Source of the DNA: Variovorax gracilis | Lineage (GTDB): Bacteria; Pseudomonadota; Gammaproteobacteria; Burkholderiales; Burkholderiaceae_C | Length of the DNA stretch: 64,000 bases | NCBI RefSeq assembly: GCF_030317115.1 | Contig: NZ_JASZYF010000004.1 | Location: 1-64,000 of the forward strand | Direction of reading: 5' to 3' | Shown: in pieces, positions 45,769 to 53,150 of the stretch | Layout of the letters: each line of letters opens with the position of its first letter | Numbering within the stretch: the first letter of the stretch is position 1 | Notes under the pieces: model-generated | Told to the model about the DNA's origin: nothing | Database searches by the model: none | What the model saw: the letters and a program-made list of their open reading frames with translations, nothing else | Program-made: the position numbers and the translations under genes

Positions 45769-47829
45769 TCATGCGGGCGTGTTCTCCGGTGCAGCCTCGC
45801 TGTCCGTGAGGTCGACCGCGATCGCGATCGGGCCGGCGACTTCTTCCTCGTCCTCGCCGGCTTCGTCCTCGGCCGTCGCTTCGGCGGGCGCCGCATCGAG
45901 GCGCTCGATGACAGTGCCGTGGACGTCGAGCGCGATCTCGTCGATCTCGCCGAGCTTGACGCGCACGCGCGCGCCGCGCTGCAAGCCTTGCGTTCCCGTG
46001 ACCTGGAACACCAGCGGTATCGTGTCGGCGCGCACCAGCGCGCCGTTCGGCACGTCCTTCATCAGGGTCGCGTCGAGTTCGGTGATGCCCTGCTGCTGCA
46101 AATACTTGAGCGTCCAGAAGCGTTCCATGCCGCCCTGGTGCGCGTTGTAGGTGCTGTAGGCCGCGTCGAAACCCGAGAGGATCGAGAAGAGATCCGCATC
46201 CTTCGGCTTGAACGGCGCCGCCAACGCCGCGGTCTTGCCGTGGCGGGCGGCCGCGATGATCTGCCACTGGTTCACGAGATCGGTGTAGCGACGCAGGGGC
46301 GAGGTGCTCCACGCGTAGCTCTTCACGCCAAGGCCGGCGTGCGGCAGGGCGCGCGTACCCATCCGCACCTTGATGCCAGGCGCGAGGCTGGCCTGGCTGC
46401 GGTAGAGGCCGGGCACCCCGAGTTCGCCCAGCCAGCCGCCCCAGCTGCTGTTCGCCAGGATCATCGCTTCGGAGACGATCAGGTCGAGCGGCGCGCCGCG
46501 CTGGCGGGTGGTGATCTGGACCTGCTCGTTGCCGGTGGGCTCGCCGTCGTTGCCGACGAGGCGGAAGTTGTAGTCGGGGCGGTTGAAGCTCTCGGGCTTG
46601 CCGCGCACCACTTCGCGCTGCGCCTTGAGCTGCTTCGCGAGGCGGAACAGGAAGGAGAGCGGTTCGCGCACGCGTTGGGCGACCTCGGGCGTGCTGTCGG
46701 CGTTGACCGATGCATCTTCGAGCCACTCCTGCGTGACGACGGTGTCGAGCTGATCGTGCCGCAGGTTGGCGACGATAGGTACACGCTCGAGTTTCGTTTC
46801 GGTGCCCTTCAGGGCGAGCGAGCCTTCGTCGAAGGTCGCGTAGATGGAGACGGCCGGGCAGTCGCGCCCTTCCTGCAAGGTGTAGGCCTCGACCACGTGG
46901 TCGGGCAGCATCGTGATCTTGTGGCCCGGCATGTAGACCGTCGACATGCGCGTGCGCGCCACCTGGTCGATCGGGCCGCCCGGCACCAGCGCGAGCCCCG
47001 GTGCCGCAATGTGAATGCCAACGACCACCGTGCCGGTGCCGAGGCCCCGCACCGACAGCGCATCGTCGATTTCAGTGGTCTGCGAATCGTCGACGGAGAA
47101 GGCTTGTACTTCGGCCAGCGGCAGTTCGTCGGCGATGACGGGCGCGCTGAGCGCCGGAAAGTTCGTGCCCTTCGGAAAGTTCTCGAACAGGAAGCGCCGC
47201 CAGTGAAACTGGTAGGACGAATCGATGGCGCCGGCACGCTTCAGCAGGTCGAGCGGCGCGCGCTGCGTGGCGCGGGAGGCTTCGACGACGGCCTTGTATT
47301 CCGGAGCGTTCTTGTCGGGCCGGAACAGGATCTTGAACAGTTGCTCGCGCACCGGCGCCGGGCACTCGCCCGCGGCCAGTTGGGCCGACCACTCGGCGAT
47401 CTGCGCCTGAACGGCCTTCTTCTTCTCGATCGCGGCCAACGCCTGCTGGACGATCTCGGCCGGCGCTTTCTTGAAGCGACCCTTGCCGGCGCGGCGGAAA
47501 TAGTGCGGCGCCTCGAACAGCGCGAGCAGCGCAGCGGCTTGCTGGACCAGACTCGGCTGGGCCTGGAAATACTCGGCAGCCAGCTCGCCGAAGCTGAACT
47601 CACCCTCGGGTGCGAACTCCCACGCCAGGTCGAGATCGACCGTGGCGGCCAGGGCGCGCGCCTCGGCCAGCAACTCGGGCGGGGCCGGCTTCTCGAAGCG
47701 CAGAACGATGTTGGCGCCCTTGACCTTGACGCGCTTGCCGGTCTCGAGTTCGACCTGCGCCGAGGCCTCGGCCTCGGACAGGACGCGGCCACCGAGGTAC
47801 TTGCCGGCTTCTTCGAACAATACAAACAT
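45769..47829 (-). CDS. RNB-domain exoribonuclease (RNase II/R family)
   Basis: A 686-residue 3'-5' exoribonuclease. The N-terminal part (about 1-230) is a cold-shock-like and helical region. The RNB domain carries the metal-binding AFSVDDSQTTEIDDALSV, IHIAAPGLALVPGGPID, MSTVYMPGHKITMLP and the later SPLRRYTDLVNQWQI. A C-terminal S1-like stretch (about 610-655, GARVRVKLGEIDEIALDV) ends in an acidic tail. It is shorter than RNase R, nearer RNase II. ATG 47829 is 7 nt after GACAAT. Confidence 0.9.
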   Translation of the reverse strand: MFVLFEEAGKYLGGRVLSEAEASAQVELETGKRVKVKGANIVLRFEKPAPPELLAEARALAATVDLDLAWEFAPEGEFSFGELAAEYFQAQPSLVQQAAALLALFEAPHYFRRAGKGRFKKAPAEIVQQALAAIEKKKAVQAQIAEWSAQLAAGECPAPVREQLFKILFRPDKNAPEYKAVVEASRATQRAPLDLLKRAGAIDSSYQFHWRRFLFENFPKGTNFPALSAPVIADELPLAEVQAFSVDDSQTTEIDDALSVRGLGTGTVVVGIHIAAPGLALVPGGPIDQVARTRMSTVYMPGHKITMLPDHVVEAYTLQEGRDCPAVSIYATFDEGSLALKGTETKLERVPIVANLRHDQLDTVVTQEWLEDASVNADSTPEVAQRVREPLSFLFRLAKQLKAQREVVRGKPESFNRPDYNFRLVGNDGEPTGNEQVQITTRQRGAPLDLIVSEAMILANSSWGGWLGELGVPGLYRSQASLAPGIKVRMGTRALPHAGLGVKSYAWSTSPLRRYTDLVNQWQIIAAARHGKTAALAAPFKPKDADLFSILSGFDAAYSTYNAHQGGMERFWTLKYLQQQGITELDATLMKDVPNGALVRADTIPLVFQVTGTQGLQRGARVRVKLGEIDEIALDVHGTVIERLDAAPAEATAEDEAGEDEEEVAGPIAIAVDLTDSEAAPENTPA

Positions 47830-47836
47830 GGCGCGG

Positions 47837-47842
47837 ATTGTC
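47837..47842 (-). promoter_or_regulatory. -10-like GACAAT 7 nt before the RNase start
   Basis: On the minus strand GACAAT is separated from ATG 47829 by 7 nt. It probably drives the rnb-like - tonB-like - aroE - mtgA run. Confidence 0.4.
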
Positions 47843-47879
47843 CCATGCGCTGCGGCGCATTCCGGCTGCTCGCAGACCC

Positions 47880-48470
47880 TCAGACAGGGTCGATGAAGGC
47901 CAGCACGTCGTCGAGGTGGCGCTCCTCGAAATCCGACAGCGCGTGGTCGCTGGCTTCGAGCAGCTCGATGCGGCTTCCCGGATAGCGATCGGTCATTTCA
48001 CGCCAGTCGAGCACTTCGTCGCCCTTCGCGATGATGGCGAAGACCTGGTCGGGCCGCGCCAGCGGGCCGACGTCGAGGGCACGCAGCTCCCCGATGTATT
48101 CGGGCCGGAAATGAAAATGCTCCGAAGGGTTGTGCCAGAGCGTCTGGTCGCCGATCTGGCGGACCAGGTCGCGGGCCGGATGGACGGCCGGGTTCAGCAG
48201 CACCGCCCGGCAATGCGTCGTGCTGGTGACATAAGTGGCATAGAAGCCGCCCAGCGAGGAGCCGACCACCGCCATCGAGCTTCGCGGCCAGTCGGCGATG
48301 CCGCGCATCACGAGGTCGATGGCCTCCCGCGGTGACGGTGGCAGTTGGGGGCACCACCAGCGAAGATGGGGATGCTCGCGGGCAACGCGCTGGGCCATGA
48401 GCGAGGCCTTGGTCGAGCGGGGCGAGGAGCGAAAGCCATGCAGGTAGAGCAGGTGGGTGGTTCGCGGCAT
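47880..48470 (-). CDS. YqiA-type alpha/beta-hydrolase esterase
   Basis: A 196-residue protein of the YqiA/UPF0227 group. It starts HLLYLHGFRSSPRSTKA (oxyanion region). The nucleophile elbow is VGSSLGGFYA (GxSxG), the acid is in IIAKGDEVLDW, and the histidine is in ASDHALSDFE. Together these form a Ser-Asp-His triad. ATG 48470 is preferred: CATAAT lies 7 nt upstream. E. coli YqiA is an esterase for short acyl-CoA and palmitoyl esters; the natural substrate is unknown. It is divergent from rodA. Confidence 0.87.
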   Translation of the reverse strand: MPRTTHLLYLHGFRSSPRSTKASLMAQRVAREHPHLRWWCPQLPPSPREAIDLVMRGIADWPRSSMAVVGSSLGGFYATYVTSTTHCRAVLLNPAVHPARDLVRQIGDQTLWHNPSEHFHFRPEYIGELRALDVGPLARPDQVFAIIAKGDEVLDWREMTDRYPGSRIELLEASDHALSDFEERHLDDVLAFIDPV

Positions 48471-48477
48471 GGCGCGC

Positions 48478-48483
48478 ATTATG
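48478..48483 (-). promoter_or_regulatory. -10-like CATAAT 7 nt before the YqiA-type gene
   Basis: On the minus strand CATAAT and ATG 48470 are separated by 7 nt. Confidence 0.4.
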
Positions 48484-48564
48484 GGCACTCCGGCCGAAAT
48501 TGCGCTCGGAGCCGCTCCCGGGTGCGCGGGGCGCGATAATTCGCTTCCCAATTTTCGCTCTCTT

Positions 48565-49719
48565 ATGTCTGCCGTTTTCCATCAACCCTCGCTCGCGCGA
48601 CGCCTGTTGCCCGTGTTCCAGGGTTTCGACGGTTTCCTCGCCTTTGCCGTTCTGCTCCTGGCCTTCGCCGGGATGATGACGATGTATTCGTCGGGCTATG
48701 ACCACGGCACCCGCTTCATGGACCATGGCCGCAACATGCTGCTGGCCGGTTTCATCATGTTCGTGGTCGCCCAGGTGCCGCCGCAGCGCTTGATGGCCTT
48801 CGCGGTGCCGATCTACACCGTGGGCGTGGGCCTGCTGGTGGCCGTGGCGCTCTTCGGCATCACCAAGAAAGGCGCCCAGCGCTGGATCAACGTAGGCGTG
48901 GTGATCCAGCCCAGCGAAATTCTCAAGATCGCGATGCCGCTGATGCTGGCGTGGTGGTTCCAGCGGCGCGAAGGCCAGTTGCGGGCGCTGGATTTCGTGG
49001 TGGCCACGGTCCTGCTGGCGGTGCCCGTCGGCCTGATCATGAAGCAGCCCGATCTGGGCACCGCGCTGCTGGTGCTGGCCACGGGGCTGTCCGTGATTTT
49101 TTTCGCAGGCCTGTCGTGGAAGCTGATCGTGCCGCCGGTGGTGATCGGCATCGTGGCGGTGACGCTCATCGTGAGCTTCGAATCGCAGCTTTGCGCGGAC
49201 GGATTCGACTGGAGGATCCTGCATGACTACCAGAAGCAGCGCGTCTGCACGCTCCTCGACCCGACCAAGGACCCGCTCGGCAAGGGATTCCACATCATCC
49301 AGGGGATGATCGCGATCGGCTCCGGTGGAGTCGGCGGCAAGGGCTTCATGCAGGGCACGCAGACGCACCTGGAGTTCATTCCCGAGCGCACCACCGACTT
49401 CATCTTTGCGGCCTACTCCGAGGAATTCGGCCTGGCCGGCAATCTGGCCCTGATCGCGGCCTTCACCTTCCTGATCTTCCGCGGCCTCGCGATCGCGCTG
49501 GATGCGCCGACGCTGTTCTCCCGCCTGCTGGCCGGGGCGGTCACCATGATCTTCTTCACCTACGCCTTCGTGAACATGGGCATGGTGAGCGGCATCCTGC
49601 CGGTGGTGGGGGTGCCGCTGCCTTTCATCAGCTACGGCGGAACCGCCATGGTGACGCTGGGGCTGGGCCTGGGCATCCTGATGTCCATCTCCCGCGCCAA
49701 GCGGCTCATGCAGTCCTGA
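48565..49719 (+). CDS. rodA: SEDS glycosyltransferase RodA
   Basis: RodA polymerises lipid II for lateral wall growth with PBP2. It is a 384-residue SEDS protein with about ten helices. Motifs are GAQRWINVGVVIQPSEILKIAMP, MKQPDLGTALLVLATG, a large loop with QGTQTHLEFIPERTTDFIFAAYSEEFGL, and VPLPFISYGGTAMVTLG at the end. The HLEFIPE and SYGGTA forms identify RodA rather than FtsW. ATG 48565 is 24 nt after a GATAAT -10-like box (48535-48540) and has no strong ribosome-binding site. The mre and pbp2 genes are not in the window. Confidence 0.95.
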   Translation: MSAVFHQPSLARRLLPVFQGFDGFLAFAVLLLAFAGMMTMYSSGYDHGTRFMDHGRNMLLAGFIMFVVAQVPPQRLMAFAVPIYTVGVGLLVAVALFGITKKGAQRWINVGVVIQPSEILKIAMPLMLAWWFQRREGQLRALDFVVATVLLAVPVGLIMKQPDLGTALLVLATGLSVIFFAGLSWKLIVPPVVIGIVAVTLIVSFESQLCADGFDWRILHDYQKQRVCTLLDPTKDPLGKGFHIIQGMIAIGSGGVGGKGFMQGTQTHLEFIPERTTDFIFAAYSEEFGLAGNLALIAAFTFLIFRGLAIALDAPTLFSRLLAGAVTMIFFTYAFVNMGMVSGILPVVGVPLPFISYGGTAMVTLGLGLGILMSISRAKRLMQS

Positions 49720-49727
49720 TGTTCGGT

Positions 49728-49820
49728 GAACACCGCGGAACCGGCTTCGCCGGGCCGCCGGTGTTGCCCCCGGAAGGGGGTGGGCGAAGCGACACGAAGT
49801 GCGCGCAGCCTGGGGGCGAG
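49728..49820 (+). repeat. Dispersed intergenic repeat, forward orientation
   Basis: A well-preserved copy of the 1-205 repeat: AACACCGCGG, CCGGCTTCGCCGG, CCCCCGG/GGGGG and GCCTGGGGGCGAG. It fills the rodA-tldD gap and ends 3 bp before the tldD -10-like box. Confidence 0.85.
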
Positions 49821-49823
49821 CCC

Positions 49824-49829
49824 TAGAAT
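49824..49829 (+). promoter_or_regulatory. -10-like TAGAAT 6 nt before tldD start
   Basis: TAGAAT follows the dispersed repeat and ends 6 nt before ATG 49836. Confidence 0.45.
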
Positions 49830-49835
49830 GCCTCG

Positions 49836-51296
49836 ATGATCTCTCGCGAACCCACCATCGAGCGCCTCGCCACGGCGCAGCAACTCCTGCTCACGCCCTT
49901 TGGTCTCGACGAAACGCACCTCTCGCGTGCGCTTGCCGAGATCACCGCGCACAAGGTGGACGACGCCGACCTCTACTTCCAGTACACGCGCAGCGAGGGC
50001 TGGAGCCTAGAGGAGGGCATCGTGAAGACCGGCAGTTTCAGCATCGACCAGGGCGTCGGTGTCCGCGCGGTCAGCGGCGAAAAGACGGCGTTCGCGTATT
50101 CGGACGACATATCCGAGGCGTCGCTGCTCGACGCCGCGCGCACGGTTCGCACGATTTCGGCCGCAGGACGCACGGCGCGGGTCAAGGCGCCGGCGCGTCG
50201 CATCGCTTCCAGCCGATCGCTGTACGGCGCGGTCGACCCGATTTCCACGCTGGACAGCACCGCGAAGGTCCAGCTTCTCGAAAAGGTCGAGAAACTCGCC
50301 CGCTCCCGCGATCCGCGCGTGGCGCAGGTGATGGCCGGCCTCGCGAGCGAGTACGACGTGGTGCTGGTCGCGCGCGCCGACGGCACGCTGGCCGCCGATG
50401 TACGGCCGCTGGTGCGCCTGTCGGTCACCGTGATCGCCGAGCAGAACGGACGCCGCGAAGTGGGCTCGGGTGGCGGCGGCGGGCGCTTCGGGCTCGCCTA
50501 CTTCGACGACGAGCACATCGCCGAATACGTGGACCAGGCCGTCAAGTCGGCTCTGGTCAACCTCGATTCGCGTCCCGCCCCTGCCGGCGAAATGACCGTG
50601 GTGCTCGGCCCGGGCTGGCCCGGCATCCTGCTGCACGAGGCCATCGGCCACGGGCTGGAAGGCGATTTCAATCGCAAGGGGTCGAGCGCGTTCTCGGGCC
50701 GGATCGGCGAAAGAGTGGCCGCCAAGGGCGTGACGGTGCTCGACGACGGCACCATCGCCGACCGCCGCGGCTCGCTCAACGTCGACGACGAAGGCAATGC
50801 GACTCAGCGCAATGTGCTGATCGAGGACGGCATCCTCAAGGGCTACATCCAGGATTCGATGAACGCGCGGCTCATGAAGGCCAAGCCCACCGGCAACGGC
50901 CGTCGCGAAAGCTACGCGCACGCGCCGATGCCGCGCATGACCAACACCTACATGCTGGGCGGCGGCCGCGAGCCGCAAGAAATCGTTGCGAGCATCAAGA
51001 AGGGGCTCTACGCCACGAACTTCGGCGGTGGGCAGGTCGACATCACGAGCGGCAAGTTCGTGTTCTCGGCGAGCGAGGCCTACTGGGTGGAGAACGGCAA
51101 GGTCCAGTACCCGGTGAAGGGCGCGACGCTCGTGGGCAACGGTCCGGATGCGCTCACGCGCGTCACGATGATCGGCAACGACATGTCGCTCGATTCGGGC
51201 GTCGGTACCTGCGGCAAGGAAGGCCAGAGCGTGCCGGTCGGCGTGGGCCAGCCAACTCTGCGAATCGACGGCTTGACCGTCGGCGGCACTGCCTGA
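49836..51296 (+). CDS. tldD: Metalloprotease TldD
   Basis: TldD is the metal-bearing half of the TldD/TldE (PmbA) protease, which trims modified peptides such as microcins and degrades antitoxin CcdA. The zinc motif HEAIGH is at residues 267-272. The N-terminal QYTRSEGWSLEEGIVKTGSFS and the C-terminal GGGQVDITSGKFVFSASEAYWVENG are characteristic. Length is 486 residues. pmbA is not in the window, as is common. Confidence 0.95.
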   Translation: MISREPTIERLATAQQLLLTPFGLDETHLSRALAEITAHKVDDADLYFQYTRSEGWSLEEGIVKTGSFSIDQGVGVRAVSGEKTAFAYSDDISEASLLDAARTVRTISAAGRTARVKAPARRIASSRSLYGAVDPISTLDSTAKVQLLEKVEKLARSRDPRVAQVMAGLASEYDVVLVARADGTLAADVRPLVRLSVTVIAEQNGRREVGSGGGGGRFGLAYFDDEHIAEYVDQAVKSALVNLDSRPAPAGEMTVVLGPGWPGILLHEAIGHGLEGDFNRKGSSAFSGRIGERVAAKGVTVLDDGTIADRRGSLNVDDEGNATQRNVLIEDGILKGYIQDSMNARLMKAKPTGNGRRESYAHAPMPRMTNTYMLGGGREPQEIVASIKKGLYATNFGGGQVDITSGKFVFSASEAYWVENGKVQYPVKGATLVGNGPDALTRVTMIGNDMSLDSGVGTCGKEGQSVPVGVGQPTLRIDGLTVGGTA

Positions 51297-51323
51297 GCCC
51301 TTCCTGTGCTACATTCGCGACTT

Positions 51324-51398
51324 ATGTCCGCCGCACGCGCTTTTTACTTTGCCTACTTTTGGTTCCCGGTTTCCGGCGGACGAGAGGCGCGCGCGTAA
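51324..51398 (+). CDS. Aromatic-rich leader peptide of aroG
   Basis: A 24-codon ORF starting ATG 51324 and ending TAA 51396-51398. It contains the run F-Y-F-A-Y-F-W-F, which is four Phe, two Tyr and one Trp codons within eight positions. It is followed within 30 nt by an intrinsic terminator and then by the DAHP synthase gene. A TACATT -10-like box (51310-51315) ends 8 nt before its ATG. The composition and position match transcription-attenuation leader peptides such as those of trp and phe operons. Confidence 0.85.
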   Translation: MSAARAFYFAYFWFPVSGGREARA

Positions 51399-51457
51399 AA
51401 GCAGCAGACAGCAGAACCTCCCAAAACCGCCGGTGCCAAAAGCCCGGCGGTTTTTTT
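51373..51457 (+). promoter_or_regulatory. Transcription attenuator of aroG
   Basis: ACCGCCGG (51426-51433) and CCGGCGGT (51444-51451) form an 8-bp stem followed by a T-run, a terminator. The same 5' arm (CCGCCGG, 51427-51433) can pair with CCGGCGG at 51373-51379, inside the last codons of the leader peptide. The pairings exclude each other. A ribosome stalled on the aromatic codons would leave 51373-51379 free and prevent termination. Confidence 0.8.
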
Positions 51458-51497
51458 ATTGCCCTCGCGAAATCAAGACACCCGAAAAGGACGACAC

Positions 51498-52616
51498 ATG
51501 AGCACGAAAGCCGCCCCGGCCAGCGACACCTGGTATGCGAACGTCGAAAAGACCAGCCGAACCGACGACGAACGCATCAAGGACATCACTGTGTTGCCCC
51601 CTCCCGAGCATCTGATCCGCTTCTTCCCGATCCGCGGCACGCCGGTGGAATCGCTGATCACCGGCACCCGCCGCGCAATTCACAACATCATGGCCGGCAA
51701 GGACGACCGCCTGCTGGTGATCATGGGCCCGTGCTCGATCCACGACCCGTCTGCGGCACTCGAATACGCCCGCCGCCTGAAGGCCGAGCGCGAGAAGTAC
51801 GCCGGCACGCTGGAGATCGTGATGCGCGTGTACTTCGAGAAGCCGCGCACGACGGTGGGCTGGAAGGGACTGATCAACGACCCGTACCTGGACGAGAGCT
51901 TCCGCATCGACGAGGGCCTGCGCATCGCGCGCCAGTTGCTGATCGACATCAACCGCATGGGCCTGCCGGCGGGCAGCGAATTCCTCGACGTGATCTCGCC
52001 GCAATACATTGGCGACCTGATTTCCTGGGGCGCAATCGGCGCTCGCACGACCGAGAGCCAGGTGCACCGCGAACTGGCCTCGGGGCTGTCCGCACCCATC
52101 GGCTTCAAGAACGGCACGGACGGCAACATCCGGATCGCCACCGACGCGATCCAGGCCGCTGCACGCGGGCATCACTTTCTCTCGGTGCACAAGAACGGCC
52201 AGGTCGCGATCGTGCAGACCAATGGCAACAAGGACTGCCACGTGATCCTTCGCGGCGGCAAGGCGCCCAACTACGACGCGGCCAGCGTCGCGGCCGCCTG
52301 CAAGGACCTCGAAGCCGCCAAGCTGCCGCAGACTCTCATGGTCGATTGCAGCCACGCGAACAGCAGCAAGCAGCACCAGAAGCAGATCGACGTGGCGAAG
52401 GACATCGCCGGGCAGATCGCGAGCGGCAGCCGCAGCGTGTTCGGGCTGATGGTCGAGAGCCACCTGACGGCCGGCGCCCAGAAGTTCACACCGGGCAAGG
52501 ACCCGATCGCCGGTCTCGAATACGGCAAGAGCATCACCGACGCCTGCCTGGGCTGGGACGATTCGACGCAGGTGCTGGACGTGCTGTCGCAGGCCGTCAA
52601 GCAGCGCCGCGGTTGA
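51498..52616 (+). CDS. aroG: 3-deoxy-7-phosphoheptulonate (DAHP) synthase, class I
   Basis: AroG condenses phosphoenolpyruvate and erythrose 4-phosphate, the first step of aromatic amino-acid synthesis. It has RRAIHNIMAGKDDRLLVIMGPCSIHD, MRVYFEKPRTTVGWKGLINDP, GFKNGTDGN and MVDCSHANSSKQH, all class I-alpha (E. coli AroF/G/H) signatures. Length is 372 residues. AAGGA precedes ATG 51498. The aromatic leader peptide and attenuator upstream show regulation by charged aromatic tRNA. Which amino acid inhibits the enzyme itself cannot be told here. Confidence 0.96.
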   Translation: MSTKAAPASDTWYANVEKTSRTDDERIKDITVLPPPEHLIRFFPIRGTPVESLITGTRRAIHNIMAGKDDRLLVIMGPCSIHDPSAALEYARRLKAEREKYAGTLEIVMRVYFEKPRTTVGWKGLINDPYLDESFRIDEGLRIARQLLIDINRMGLPAGSEFLDVISPQYIGDLISWGAIGARTTESQVHRELASGLSAPIGFKNGTDGNIRIATDAIQAAARGHHFLSVHKNGQVAIVQTNGNKDCHVILRGGKAPNYDAASVAAACKDLEAAKLPQTLMVDCSHANSSKQHQKQIDVAKDIAGQIASGSRSVFGLMVESHLTAGAQKFTPGKDPIAGLEYGKSITDACLGWDDSTQVLDVLSQAVKQRRG

Positions 52617-52633
52617 GGCGGGCCGCGGCGCTG
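52602..52633. terminator. Inverted repeat between convergent aroG and cupin gene
   Basis: CAGCGCCGCGG (52602-52612) and CCGCGGCGCTG (52623-52633) pair perfectly over 11 bp with a 10-nt loop containing the aroG stop. There is no T-run on either side. It may act as a bidirectional transcription barrier. Confidence 0.5.
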
Positions 52634-52634
52634 T

Positions 52635-53150
52635 TCAGATCAGCGCCGCCAGGTCGGGCCAGTGGTGGCGCAACAGCGCGGCTTCGTCGCCATCGGTCTT
52701 CATGAACGAGAAGTCGTTGAAGTCGAAGCCGGGCCCGACGGTGCAGCTCACGAGCGTGTAGTCGTCGTCGGCCGCCTGCGGCGAAACGATGGGCCGGGCC
52801 GCCTGCCACTGGCCAGCCGGCACCGTGTGCTGGGGCCGCATGCCGTGCACGTCGACCGGCCCCAGCCGCACATGGGCCGGCGCGGTTCGCAGTGCCGCAT
52901 CGCTGATCCAGAGCGCGAGCGGGGCGCCTTCGAGATGGATCCACACCTCGTCGGACTGCACCCGGTGCCAGCGCGAATGCTGGTGTGCTTCGAGCAGGAA
53001 ATAGATGGTGGTGAGCGCGTCGCGCGCCGGCCGGCCATCGGCGGGCATCACCTGCCTCGAAGAACGAAACATCTCGCGGAACCATCCGCCCTCGGGGTGG
53101 GGCTGCAACTGGAGGGTCTCGATGAGTTGCTTCGCTCGCATGGGGCTCAT
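52635..53150 (-). CDS. Cupin DUF985 family protein
   Basis: A 171-residue DUF985 (RmlC-like cupin) protein. It shows LQPHPEGGWFREMFRSS, TTIYFLLEAHQHSRWHRVQSDEVWIHLEG, HTVPAGQWQAARP and VGPGFDFNDFSFM, the standard family segments with metal-type histidines. ATG 53150 overlaps the mpl stop (ATGA), so it is co-transcribed with mpl; ATG 53141 is an alternative. The family has no firmly known reaction, though some members bind sugars or fatty acids. Confidence 0.87.
   Translation of the reverse strand: MSPMRAKQLIETLQLQPHPEGGWFREMFRSSRQVMPADGRPARDALTTIYFLLEAHQHSRWHRVQSDEVWIHLEGAPLALWISDAALRTAPAHVRLGPVDVHGMRPQHTVPAGQWQAARPIVSPQAADDDYTLVSCTVGPGFDFNDFSFMKTDGDEAALLRHHWPDLAALI

Noticed and set aside
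51273..51278. TTGACC as the -35 of the aroG leader promoter
   Set aside because: It lies 31 bp from the TACATT box, too far for a normal spacer; the -35 remains unassigned.
49799..52705. 968-codon + strand ORF across tldD and aroG, and similar giant ORFs (2334-5138 +, 45232-47985 +, 26420-28915 +)
   Set aside because: They overlap well-supported genes in another frame or on the other strand, show Arg/Ala/Gly-rich shadow composition and no motifs. They come from high GC at third positions.
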